In this document: positions 45,078 through 55,213 of the stretch, in pieces | Layout: the number at the start of each line of letters is the position of its first letter | Numbering within the stretch: the first letter of the stretch is position 1 | Origin: Dermacentor variabilis | Taxonomy: Eukaryota > Arthropoda > Arachnida > Ixodida > Ixodidae | Assembly: GCF_050947875.1 (NCBI RefSeq) | Contig: NC_134570.1 | Location: 202,009,750-202,073,749, forward strand | Length of the DNA stretch: 64,000 bases | Reading direction: 5' to 3' | The notes under the pieces: generated by a model | Databases searched by the model: none | What the model was told of the DNA's origin: nothing | Seen by the model: the letters and a program-made list of their open reading frames with translations, nothing else | Translations under genes and position numbers: made by a program

Positions 45078-45638
45078 ATATAAAATACTCCACATCGCTT
45101 CTGTGTTGCGTCGTCCTCAACAACTTCGAACTTCCAGAGCACAGAAGGTAGTGTCACTTTCGTGAGCTCGTTGAGTACAAAGTGTGTAGCGCATATTTCT
45201 GAAGTTGCTTCTTACAAGCCCAACACCAGGCTTGGAGTTGAAGCGCTGTCACTACAAGCTTCGCCCGATGTACTTGCCGGAACTTGTGCTCGTTCTTTTG
45301 GTGAACGTTGCTTTCGCTTCACATTGTTTTGGCTTTGAGATGTGCTCAGGCAGCCCAGGAAAGAGCCGAAGAAATGCGCCAGGAACAAGCACACATTTCC
45401 CGCGAGGAATCAACATTTCTTTGTCACCCACAACGTGCTTGTAGTATTTAATAATGTCGTCGTCCTGAAAGTGGTGTTCATGCACTTTTGATTTGTTTGT
45501 GAGGCGTTTGTCTTTCCGTTGTAGCATGCGTTCCAAACTTTTAAACTCTCCAACGTCTTGCGGCGGTGCGAAAATATGGTGACCAGCGGCGTCGTGTCTC
45601 AGGCTGCTGGTGCAGCCGGGAGCAAAACAGCACGGCAT
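45078..45638 (-). pseudogene. P-like transposase, first part with THAP domain, truncated by gypsy insertion
   Basis: ATG at 45638 opens MPCCFAPGCTSSLRHDAAGH, a THAP-type DNA-binding domain, ending in the usual AFLRLFP (AVPTIF position). The C2CH zinc site should end in Cys-x2-His, but the protein has VHEHHF, so the third zinc ligand is His instead of Cys. A frameshift near 45310-45390 and a TAA at 45212 follow. The next frame (THFVLNELTKVTLPSVLWKF) runs open into the gypsy target site and continues at 32547. THAP domains target P-type transposases to element ends. Upstream promoter sequence is not recognisable. Confidence 0.7.
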
Positions 45639-46463
45639 AGGGAACTTCTTGCTGTCATGAGACGCCGAAACGCTTATTCAAGAAGCTCTTCAAGAGAGCA
45701 AATTGCGACACATCACACACCTACAAAACGTAGAAGGATAGCGGCAGACGATGCAGCGCAAACAACATGAAACCAGAAGTGAAAGCAGAAATCAGGATTC
45801 AAGTTCATTACTAGAAACGCATTTACAAGACACAAGTCAGAGATGACAAATTTTCACAAAGAGGCTCGAAATTAAGAACTGTGAAATAACTACTTCTCAG
45901 AGTGAAAACCGGAAATCTGTCAGAAATGAAGCAACTTCTATCAGAAGCGAAACAAAATATGACGAAAGACGCGATCGCAGCGCCGCTAGTTCGCGTGAAC
46001 ACCACTACGGCCACCTCCCGAGCGGAGCTGTGTAACTGAAGTATGTCTAAGAACGTTGGCTTGTCTTGCGATGTTTTCTGAGGACAAAATAATTCAAATT
46101 AAGGGCTACGACTCGGAGATTGCTGCGTAGTGGCAGGATGTAGCTTGCGATTCGTCACTAATCTGCTCACGCAAGTGTGAACTTTCAGTTTTCCGAAAGA
46201 TGATTGCAAAAAGAGCGCCTGGGTCGCAGCGATCAGGTGGGACTTCTCTAAGTAAAGTAAAGCTTAATGTATGAAGCAGCGCAGACTTATTGCTGAGACG
46301 TTATTCCGAAGCCCCAACAGATTTTGGCGTAGGACGCAGTCATCAAGAACAGCGCGACGCTGGGAACGGTGCTTGCTTCTCTCTCAAAGTAGGTGGGAAA
46401 GCATGAAAGCCGACTGACGAAGGAAATCTCTTAAGATAGTTCTCTGTCGTGGCGGCGTCATAT
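45639..46463. other. Probably upstream part of the P-like element, no gene seen
   Basis: There is no recognised domain. By position it should hold the promoter and outer end of the P-like element on the minus strand, but I could not identify its terminal inverted repeat. Confidence 0.3.
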
Positions 46464-46609
46464 TGTTACGTGTAGCTGACGTACGAGTCTACAATATATT
46501 TACACGTAGACAAGCGGTGGCAATGATGGCGACGCTATATCAAGCGGTGGCCACGTCGTCTTCCTTCTCCTCAGTGCAGCCACACTGTGGCGGCTGTTCC
46601 GTAGCATCA
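46464..46609 (-). mobile_element. Gypsy element 2, 3' LTR (minus orientation)
   Basis: About 146 bp starting TGTTACGTGTAGCTGAC and ending GTAGCATCA on the plus strand. It matches 51854-51999 with one mismatch seen by eye. In the element's orientation it runs TGATGC to GTAACA. A GCCGGGGG stretch next to it is the polypurine tract. Boundary accurate to about one base. Confidence 0.85.
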
Positions 46610-46644
46610 CCCCCGGCAGTAGAAGCGCCGTCCCGGTGCTTAAT

Positions 46645-49276
46645 CTACACATCCGCGGCGAAAGGTGTGTGATATGGCTTTAGTCTCGCCACGTGAACGA
46701 TGTCACTTGCAGCCGACGATGACGCTGAGAGGCTGGCGGGGATGACTTCATACGTGACATCGGTCACTTGTCGCACCACACGGTATGGGCCAGTGTAGCG
46801 GGACAGCAGCTTTTCGGAAAGGCCCACACGTCGAATGGGGGACCAGAGAAGCACGAGAGAACCCGGAGTAAATTGTACGTCGCGATGGTGGCAATCATAG
46901 AGGCGTCTCTGATGCTCCTGCGAGGCCTCGAGACGGGTGCGGGCGAGCTGGCGCGCGTGGTCGGCGTGTGCGATCGCGTCGCGGGCGCATTCAGTGGTTG
47001 ACCGTGTGGCCGAGGGCAACAATGTGTCCAAGGGCAACGCGGGTTCTCGGCCATATAGGAGATAGAATGGTGAATAGCCGGCAGTGTCGTGACGCGATGA
47101 ATTATACGCGAACGTCACATATGGTAAGTGACGATCCCAGTCGTGGTGGTCGGTCGCGACGTACTTGGATAGCATGTCGGTGATGGTCCGGTTGAGGCGC
47201 TCCGTGAGGTCGTTGGTCTGTGGGTGGTAGGACGTGCTGAACTTGTGCTTAGTCGAGCAGGAGCGGAGGATGTCCTCGACGACTGCCGACAGAAAGCTGC
47301 GGCCACGGTCAGTGAGTAATTGGCGCGGGGCACCGTGCACTAAAATGATGTCATAGAGCAGAAAGTCAGCAAAGTCAGTAGCACAACTTGTCGGGAGGGC
47401 TCTGGTGATTGCGTACCGCGTAGCATAATCAGTAGCGACGGCGACCCATTGATTTCCGGAGCCCGAGAGAGGGAACGGTCCAAGAAGGTCTAGAACAACA
47501 CGGAAAAAGGGTTCCGGTGGGATGTCGATCGGCTGAAGACATCCAGCTGGAGGTGTGGAGGGCTTCTTCCGGCGCTGACAGGGCTCACAAGCGGCAACGT
47601 AGCGCCGCACGGAGCGAGCGAGACCCGGCCAAAAGAAGCGACGGCGTACACGGTCGTATGTGCGCGAGACGCCCAAGTGTCCAGCCACGGGAGCGTCGTG
47701 AAGTTGTTGGAGGACAGTCGACCGCAAGTGGGATGGAATTACGAGCAGAAGGTCACGGCCGTGTGGATCGAGATTTCGGCGGTATAGTGTCCCTTCCGTA
47801 AGGAGAAACATCCGGAGAGAGGCGTCGCCTGGCGTTGACTCCAGATGGTCGATGAGGGCTCGTAAGGAAGGATCGCGGCGTTGCTCATTGCCGATTTCGA
47901 GCAACTTGGACACAGAGAAAACGCAAGTGATGGTGTCCGCATCAGCCGGGTCGTCGATGGGGTAGCGGGACAAACAATCGGCATCCTGGTGCAAGCGTCC
48001 CGTCTTGTATACCACGGAGAAGGTATATTCTTGCAGGCGTAACGCCCAGCGAGCGAGTCGTCCCGTGGGGTCCTTGAGCGAGGATAGCCAGCAGAGCGCG
48101 TGGTGATCAGTGATGACACAGAAGGGGCGTCCGTACAAGTATGGGCGAAACTTGGCAACAGCCCACACAAGAGCGAGGCACTCGCGCTCTGTGATTGAAT
48201 AATTGCGCTCGGCGGGTGATAGAAGTCGGCTGGCATAGGCTATAATGCGATCATGTCCACGCTGGTGTTGTGCTAATACTGCTCCTATGCCGTGACCACT
48301 GGCATCAGTTCGAACTTCCGTTGAAGCAGACGGGTCAAAATGGGCCAGAATTGGAGGCGTGGTAAGGAGAGTAGTGAGCTGCGAAAAAGATGCGGCATGG
48401 TCAGGTCCCCAAGAAAATAGGGCATCTTTCTTCAAGAGGTCGGTAAGGGGACGGGCGATGGTCGCAAAATCCTTCACAAAGCGTCGGAAATATGAGCACA
48501 GCCCTACGAAATTACGAACGTCCTTGGTAGACTTCGGAACAGCAAAGTTCGTAACGGCGCGAATCTTGTCCGGGTCAGGTCGCACGCCTCTGGCGTCCAC
48601 GAGGTGTCCAAGGACGGTGATTTGGCGGCGAGCGAAGTGACATTTTGACGAGTTCAACTGGAGACCGGCGCGGCGGAACACGTCAAGAATCGCCGAAAGG
48701 CGGTCTAGATGCGTGTCAAATGTGGGTGAGTCAACGATGACGTCGTCCAGATAGCACAAACAGGTGGACCACTTGAACCCCTGAAGCAAAGAGTCCATCA
48801 TTCGTTCGAAGGTGGCGGGCGCGTTACAGAGACCGAAAGGCATCACCTTGAACTGATAAAGGCCGTCAGGGGTAACAAATGCAGTCTTCTCTCTGTCCAT
48901 GTCGTCGACGGATATCTGCCAGTATCCGGACCGTAAGTCGATAGAAGAAAAATAAGTGGCACCGTACAGGCAGTCTAGAGCGTCATCAATACGTGGCAAA
49001 GGGTACACGTCCTTTTTTGTGATTTTGTTCAGGTGGCGATAATCTACACAAAAACGCCACGTTCCATCCTTCTTTTTGACAAGTACGACGGGAGAAGCCC
49101 AGGGACTGCAGGAAGGCTCGATAATGTCCTTTGCAAGCATCTTTTTGACTTCCTGTTGGATAACAGCTCGTTCTGACGCAGTAACACGATATGGACGACG
49201 GTGAATAGGGTTCGCATCGCCAGTGTTTATGCGATGGGTCACGACGGACGTTTGACCTAAGGGTCGATTGTCAAAG
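46645..49276 (-). CDS. Gypsy element 2 pol: RT, RNase H, integrase
   Basis: An 865-codon open frame without stops. RT: RFCVDYRHLNKITKKDVYPL, FSSIDLRSGYWQI, MPFGLCNAPATF and CYLDDVIV. RNase H: EVRTDASGHGIGAVLAQ, YSITERECLALVWA. Integrase: HHCC domain (HDAPVAGHLGV...CEPCQ), then VLDLLGPF (Asp), LLTDRGRSF (Asp) and DLTERLNRTI (Glu), and a GSLVLLWSPIR C-terminal block ending HVARLKPYHTPF. All catalytic residues are present. The frame is cut from protease by the 1.1-kb insertion at 49282-50415, so this copy cannot make the full polyprotein although this part looks intact. The usual start is by processing, not an AUG. Confidence 0.9.
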
Positions 49277-50420
49277 TAAAAAAATTACCGACGATTACGT
49301 TACTTCCTAATGCGAAATTTGAGCGCAGCAAATAAGCTGTTTCACCTTTTCGATAGATTGAGGCAAAGAAATCGAGCAACACATGTGTGCGCTATCACAG
49401 AATTTTTTTTTTATTTTTCACACGTATTCCTTTAACAAAGACTCCACTAACAGTTCTTGACAGTCATGAAGGAAGCTTTGTGGTCGGAGAAATAGACTGA
49501 TATATGCTCGACTTGGTACACCAATGCTTGATTCTCAAAGACGAGATCTATACAAGTGCCTCGCGAGGTTGTCACAGCCGTGGGACGCGTTACGAGCGAG
49601 AGGAACGGGATGTTCTCCCGCATAAGTGTTAGGAAATTGCTGTTTGTCTTTATGTCAAGCCGCCACCGATCTGGCTCTCTGATTGCCACCGCACAGGGCG
49701 AACGGCAGCGGCAATTTCGGCTCGGGCGGTGCACATATACAGATCCGCCGCCACCGATCTGGCTCTCTGATTGCCACCGCACAGGGGTTGCATTGGAGGA
49801 GGAGCGAAGAAAGGAATTAAGTTCGAGCCGGCGCTTTGACAACCGGAGACTCGCAGGAAGAGGGGGGAGGGGGGCGGCGTGTACACCCAGCGGCAAACAA
49901 TGGGGGCAGAAGCGCGCGCAGCAAGCGGACAACACGATAAAGGGAGGAGGGAAGAGATAGCAGCGACTGACTGATGCCGCTGACGCCGATAGTGAGTCAA
50001 CCCCAGCTGCGGAGTTGGTTTCAGGGACAACGCCGCCGATGCCGACACAAACAATATGATACCCTCGCTTCCGCAGCGCTAAGAACCAGGTCTAGCCGTG
50101 GGAAGGTGGTCACGTATTCGTCGACGTGCCGGGGCCTACGTGAAATAACCGGCGCGTCGGCAACTGAAGAGCACCCTATCCGCCACACAAGAACAAGGGG
50201 GGGGGGGACCCTTTCCTGCTCTTTCTGCATGGCGGCGACGGTGTTCTATGCAGTCACGTTATCTTGACTCTCTAGCGGCGTCAGCGGCATCCAGCGGTAT
50301 CAGTCGCTCGCTGCTAACGCTGGGGGTATGAAAGGGGGGCGGAGCTGGTTACGAGGCCGACGACAACGCCGACGACGACGCGAAACCCAGGAACGGACGC
50401 CAAAGAGCTGCGCTCTAAAA
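49277..50420. mobile_element. 1.1-kb insertion in gypsy element 2, with LINE endonuclease-like fragment
   Basis: TAAAA occurs at both edges (49277-49281 and 50416-50420), and protease/RT sequence resumes on either side. On the minus strand about 49447-49660 encodes SRGTCIDLVFENQALVYQVE, then SVYFSDHKASFMTV, the end of an APE-type endonuclease (SDHK block). The rest is non-coding, with a GC-rich part and a 40-bp direct repeat (49659-49698 and 49747-49786, GCCGCCACCGATCTGGCTCT...). No terminal inverted repeats were found. Identity of the element is unknown; it may be a non-autonomous derivative of a LINE. Confidence 0.5.
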
Positions 50421-51243
50421 TGTCGCGATAGCCTTCAAGAACGCGGCAAAGGGCTGCAGCTTGAGCAGGTGTAAGGTCAGAGGAGACCATCTTCTTCATG
50501 TCGACGTCAGTACTGTGCGATGACGTCACGGTATGGGCTGAGCTGTAACAATCTTCCACTGTGAATGGCTCGACCTCATCATCCTGCAAAGCGCGAATTA
50601 TAGCCAAGGAGATCCCCTGAGGCAGAACTTGCGCGGTTAGCGCGAAATTGACGAGTGGAAGGCAGGTGCGGTTACCAGTAATTTTCAGCACAGTCTGCGG
50701 CACGATAGCACGATATGTAAGCATAACGGCCGGAATTGGTGCGGCTACGTAATTGCCGTCAGGTACAGCTGGTGAGGACAACAAGTCTACGTGTGTCATA
50801 GAGTGAGGTGGTAGGCGAATAAAATCTATGCAGCTCAGATGGCTGGGAGGCGGGTCCACAGGGTCGGCAAGAAGAGGCAAGTCAAGGCGAAGTGAGCCGG
50901 CCGAACAGTCAATGAGGGCAGAATGATGGGCAAGAAAATCCAGACCGAGAATGAGTTCGTGAGGCCAATGCTCGATGACGGTGAAGAGAACGACGGTGTG
51001 TCTCTCAGCAATGGTGAGTCGGGCAGAGCACATGCCAACAATAGCGACAGTCCCTCCGTCGGCGACTTGTAGAAATCGGTTCGGGGCAGGCGTCAGAACT
51101 TTCTTGAGCCGACGGCGAAGAGCAGCACTCATAATGGACACATGCGCCCCGGTGTCAATCAACGCGCACACAGGAACATTGTCGACGAGAACGTCCAAAA
51201 GATTCTTGTTCGTCGGTAAGGTGAAGCGAGGATTTTGAGCCAA
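50416..51243 (-). pseudogene. Gypsy element 2 protease and spacer
   Basis: Minus-strand frame: LLDVLVDNVPVCALIDTGAH with the catalytic DTGA, then HELILGLDFLAHHSALIDCS, then spacer to DLTPAQAAALCRVLEGYRDI where the insertion begins. The open frame beyond (to 50314) is insertion sequence, not pol. The protease itself appears intact. Confidence 0.85.
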
Positions 51244-51281
51244 TGTCGTCTTTGCAGCATCACCTCCAGAAGCTGCGCTGT

Positions 51282-51817
51282 CTAGTTTTCCGGTCGGGGG
51301 TGCGGGGAGTAGGTCGGAGAAGGAGCACGGCGAGACGGGGGCGAGCGAGATTGACGACGGGAGGGAGAAGGCGAGCGGGAGTAGCGGGGTCGTGTCAAAG
51401 GCGTCGCAGGGTCAGATGATGGGGTGGGCATAGAAGGGGCGAAGGAAAAGGACGCACGAGAGGGGCGAGGGTGGTAATTAGGAGAATAGCGTGTGGGGGA
51501 AGTCCAGCGGCTGCGGCAGTGGCGAGCGACATGTCCAATGCGTCGGCAGTTAAAACAGATCGGCTTGTCGTCCACGGTTCGCCATTCGGAGGGGTTGCGC
51601 TGTCCATAAGAGTAAGAAGGGCGCGGTGGGGCCGTGCGTGGAGAGAGAGCCAGTTGTCAACATCAGGACTGCCGGCTCCGTTGAAAATACCAGGATCCCG
51701 AGGTGGGGAAATGGCGACGTAGGTCGGGGCTGCAGGCGGAGACGGTTGCGTAGAGGAAGTGCCGCCAGCAGGAGCAGAAGTTGCACTGTCGCCGTTGCGA
51801 CCGCTGCGAAGCTCCAT
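51282..51817 (-). pseudogene. Gypsy element 2 gag with large internal deletion
   Basis: ATG at 51817 (MELRSGRNGDSATSAPAGGT), then YVAISPPRDPGIFNGAGSPD and DVDNWLSLHAR, the start of gag. After this the sequence jumps, in another frame, to the zinc knuckle CFNCRRIGHVARHC (about 51560) and an Arg/Ser/Pro-rich tail. Most of the capsid coding region, probably more than 150 codons, is missing. The element could not form particles on its own. Confidence 0.75.
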
Positions 51818-51853
51818 GACGGGTACGGGGAACGTCCACCTCCACCAAATTAA
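51818..51853 (-). promoter_or_regulatory. Primer-binding-site-like leader of gypsy element 2
   Basis: On the minus strand, directly after the LTR: ATTAATTTGGTGGAGGTGGAC, then ATG of gag after about 20 more bases. It shares TGGTGGAGGTG with the leader of gypsy element 1, so both probably use the same tRNA primer. Confidence 0.55.
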
Positions 51854-51999
51854 TGTTACGTGTAGCTGACGTACGAGTCTACAATATATTTACACGTAGA
51901 CAAGTGGTGGCAATGATGGCGACGCTATATCAAGCGGTGGCCACGTCGTCTTCCTTCTCCTCAGTGCAGCCACACTGTGGCGGCTGTTCCGTAGCATCA
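51854..51999 (-). mobile_element. Gypsy element 2, 5' LTR (minus orientation)
   Basis: 146 bp, one mismatch from 46464-46609 (AAGTGG versus AAGCGG). No matching 4-6-bp target duplication is visible: outer flanks are GTCATA and TGTTAA. Confidence 0.85.
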
Positions 52000-53169
52000 T
52001 GTTAAACACTAGGGACAACAATGCAGTCTACGTCGCGGTGATTGTTCTCGATGAGAGCGACGCTGCTGTGCCGTCAGACAGCGCAATGATGCGAATTGGT
52101 TGTTTCAGCTGGTGGGCATCACCGCACTCAAGTCGATGAAATTTTCGTTTTTAACATGGACTGTAGACGTAGACGGGTTACCACGAATGTTCAACGCCTG
52201 AGTATTGAATACACCAGATTAGTTCGCGCGACCCAGCCGGCCTTTGCATCAAATGAGCTCGCCACGCATTGCTTCAGTCAACTGTGGCACATCATATCGT
52301 GACGCGGCCTGCTTCAGTTCCAATTTCTCAAACGCGATTGGCTTTTTTGTTCAGTCTGAGCAAAGGAAGCGATAACAATCGAGAAATTTGATCCTGATCG
52401 GGGTTGATCGCGATAGAAAGTGTCCCTGACACCGGTATAATATTGAGCTTTTTATCCTCATGCTGCATGCACCGACCGCGCTGTTGAACATGCCACAGCA
52501 CGTTTTAGGCAGCTTAGAACACGTGTAATTTACCGGGCATTCGATTTATACAACAGGTCATTGTGCCCAGAACTCTGGCCTTTCTTATGAAAGAAACTGA
52601 TGTCGAGTCTTAAGAACACTTTTTCAGGAGTCCTCAATACGAAGTTAACCTTCAGATAAGCTGAAACGCGCTTTATCAGACCTGTCTTGCTTCTTTTTTG
52701 CTTTTTCTCTTATAGGAGCTACGCGATATTGCAAGATTGCTTACCTTCGATCAAACTCCTGCAGTTAACCTAACCTTGCACACTTTATCGCCGTTGCTGT
52801 TTTGCAATTACACAGTGCGTTTGTCAATTGATTTCATAACTTTCTGTTAGGCTTTAATCAGGCCATTCATTGCACAAGGCGCAAGCACTAGTCTTACACT
52901 CCCCAGTTAAATTTCGATTATTGTTTTGCAACCTTAGCACGTATTTAGGTGGACATTGTGACCTGGCATGGTGTCACTGTTGCAAGACATTACGATCTTA
53001 CACATCATGCGCCTCCACTGACTTTGCGAAGTAGGAATTAAATACATGCATGAACTAATATGCATATCCTCAGTCATAGTCAGCCTCACAGAATTATTCA
53101 AAATTGCACTATTACCAAAAAAAGGTTCTGAGCACATCTGCCATCGTGTAAAAAAATACAATATATTGT
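52000..53169. other. Non-coding, no gene seen
   Basis: AT-rich; no recognised element or domain on either strand. The end nearest 53170 may be the 5' part of the DDE_4 transposase gene. Confidence 0.3.
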
Positions 53170-53745
53170 GTCTGTTTTCCACGCGAACCGTCATCTGACT
53201 CCACTCATCCCGATTATGTTCCAACGGTGTTTGCATGCAGGCAGCAACAGAATGCATAACAAAAGATGTCAGTGTATCAGCATATTAAAAAAAAACGTGC
53301 ATCAGAACTGCTGGATGAACCTGAGCAAAGTGATTCCGAGGAGCCCTTCTTTGCCTGTTAGTATGTTGAAAACGGCGCAGGCGCTTGCAGTTTCAAGGCC
53401 GAAACAGAGCTGGCAATGCCAGATGTTTCGAGCTACACGTCAGAAAATACAGCGTTGAGAGAACATCTTGTTTCTTTAGAGCAACAGTTGCCTGCTTCTA
53501 GGAGAGAAATTTTGAAGATGGGAAATAAACATGAAACATTGACAGTTTCGAAAATGATACCGGACAGCTTCATGAATCAGACAAGACAACAATTTTACCC
53601 AGGTCTTGAATCTGCAGATAAGTTTGGTCCTCGGTGGCAGCTGGTGCTGTTCATATGGCAGCCGAATGATAAAACAAGTCTTGATGCAGAGCAGCAGCTA
53701 ATTCTAGTCTATTGCGAATGCGTCTAGGGCTCCTTACGCAAGACC
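53170..53745 (+). pseudogene. DDE_4-type (Harbinger/ISL2EU-like) transposase, N-terminal part
   Basis: The frame at 53416-53727 has a coiled-coil-like stretch (ENTALREHLVSLEQQL), then MIPDSFMNQTRQQFYPGLES and an AEQQLILV...MRLRLGLLTQD helix-turn-helix-like region just before the SINE. In DDE_4 transposases a YTGL-type segment and HTH_Tnp_4 precede the catalytic domain in this order. At least one frameshift lies near 53715. The Ruka SINE splits it at 53745. Confidence 0.5.
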
Positions 53746-54001
53746 CCACCCGCCGTGGTTGCTCAGTGGCTATGGTGTTGGGCTGCTGAGCACGAGGTCG
53801 CGGGATCGAATCCCGGCTACGGCGGCCGCATTTCGATGGGGGCGAAATGCGAAAACACCCGTGTGCTTAGATTTAGGTGCACGTTAAAGAACCCCAGGTG
53901 GTCAAAATATCCGGAGTCCTCCACTACGGCGTGCCTCATAATCAAGAAAGTGGTTTTGGCATGTAAAACCCCAAATATTATTATTATTATTACGCAAGAC
54001 C
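53734..54001 (+). mobile_element. Ruka SINE, complete, with 12-bp target duplication
   Basis: TTACGCAAGACC is present at 53734-53745 and 53990-54001. The SINE (53746-53989) starts with a tRNA-like head containing an A box (TGGTTGCTCAGTGGCTATGG) and B box (GGTCGCGGGATCGAATCCC). Its body contains GCGAAATGCGAAAACACCCG and CGTTAAAGAACCCCAGGTGG, and it ends in an (ATT)n tail. This is the arrangement described for the tick SINE Ruka. Transcription would be by RNA polymerase III from the internal boxes. Confidence 0.9.
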
Positions 54002-54460
54002 TTGCATGTCGGTTCGGTATTTCACGGTGATCCGTGAGTGTGACACTTCATTCACAGATAGATGCTTAGCGGAGAACATGAAAAAGTTAATTCTGTGGCC
54101 GTCCAGATATACATTGCGAACATATCGCCCAGCAGCATCTCGGGACCCACTCTTCGATAATATCAGAGGTGTGATTGACTGCACCAAGGTATTTACAGAG
54201 GTGAACAGCGATGACTACCCGAAGCCAGACCTTCTCTTGCTCTAAGCACCACAATACATTTAGGCTATTTGTAGTAATACGTCCTTCGGACGCCATCGCA
54301 TTCAGTTCAAAAGCTTCGGGTTTCCAGACATTCTACATGGAGCTTACTCTGAATAGTGGACTGTTGTAGAAAGTACAGAAGCGAGACGGCATGTCGACCG
54401 AGGCATTGTGTACGATGAAATGTTTTGTGCAGGAGAAGCAACATTACTAATACATTCAGT
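54002..54460 (+). pseudogene. DDE_4-type transposase, catalytic-domain start, decayed middle
   Basis: Directly after the SINE: LACRFGIS (end of helix-turn-helix), then LILWPSRYTLRTYRPAAS and VIDCTKVFTEVNS, where IIDCTEVF is the conserved first-Asp block of DDE_4 transposases. The frame stops at 54245. A decayed stretch follows, and about 54390-54460 (DRGIVYDEMFCAGEATLLIH) resembles the ADRGF second-Asp block just before the LINE. Confidence 0.6.
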
Positions 54461-55188
54461 GACGATCAAGATCCAGATCCGGCTCTAGGGGCCGCCCAGG
54501 TTGCAGAACCCAGCCAGCATCTGGACCTCAGCCGGCCTCCACACGTTTGTGGAAGCAGCCGACCCTCCTTTGGGCCGATCTGGCACGTCCCAAGCCCGGT
54601 GCCAATATACAAGCTGCTCAGGCACCTCGTAATGACCCACACCCAGAGCGAGCTATGGACGCGGAAGTCATTCGCTTACGAAAAGAAAACGACGACCTCA
54701 AGAGCATGATCAAGAGGCTAGTTAACGAAATGGCAGAGATTCGGAAACTCGTTACGAATGCGTCTGATAACGGTGCGCCAGGCAGGGCCACAGAGACTCC
54801 AATCCCAGCCCCAGTAGACGGTACTGCGACGTCCTCCAAACGCAGAGCAGTAGTAAAACAAACAGGTGAATCGGGAGCGATGTGCTCAGAAGTCAGCGAG
54901 ATTAAGCAATCTCTCTTTGGGCTGGAAGATGGCCTCAAACAGGTCACTGCTAGCGTCAATTGTCTCACCGATAACGGTCGTCAAATTCAGGTCGCACTCG
55001 GAGACCCCAACAGGGGCCTCGGAGCTCTCGCTGATCGCATAGACGCCATTGAGGCGCGAATGGCTACACCCGACTCCGTCGTACAACCGCTCACCGTTCC
55101 CGCCATACTAAAGGAAGCTAGACTTCATTATCCAACCAGGGCGGCGTCAGGAGGTCCCAGTCTTTACACAACTCAACTGCCCCGTTAG
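54461..55188 (+). pseudogene. LINE ORF1 (coiled-coil protein), 5'-truncated
   Basis: The LINE begins near 54461 with AGATCCAGATCCGGC. The main frame reads TLLWADLARPKPGANIQ, then EVIRLRKENDDLKSMIKRLV, a clear heptad pattern, and ends at 55188 with no zinc knuckle. A W-A-D-x-A motif followed by a coiled coil is typical of ORF1 in this LINE group. ORF2 starts 25 bp downstream. The N-terminal Arg/Ser-rich part is lost. Confidence 0.6.
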
Positions 55189-55213
55189 GTGGTAGTCCAT
55201 CCGGTCCGCCATA

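Noticed and set aside
47517..47801. Plus-strand open frames within 46.7-48.7 kb
   Set aside because: They are antisense shadows of the continuous gypsy pol frame on the minus strand.
53755..53830. A stand-alone tRNA gene
   Set aside because: A and B box motifs are present, but the sequence continues into a SINE body with an (ATT)n tail and exact target duplication, so it is the head of a Ruka SINE.
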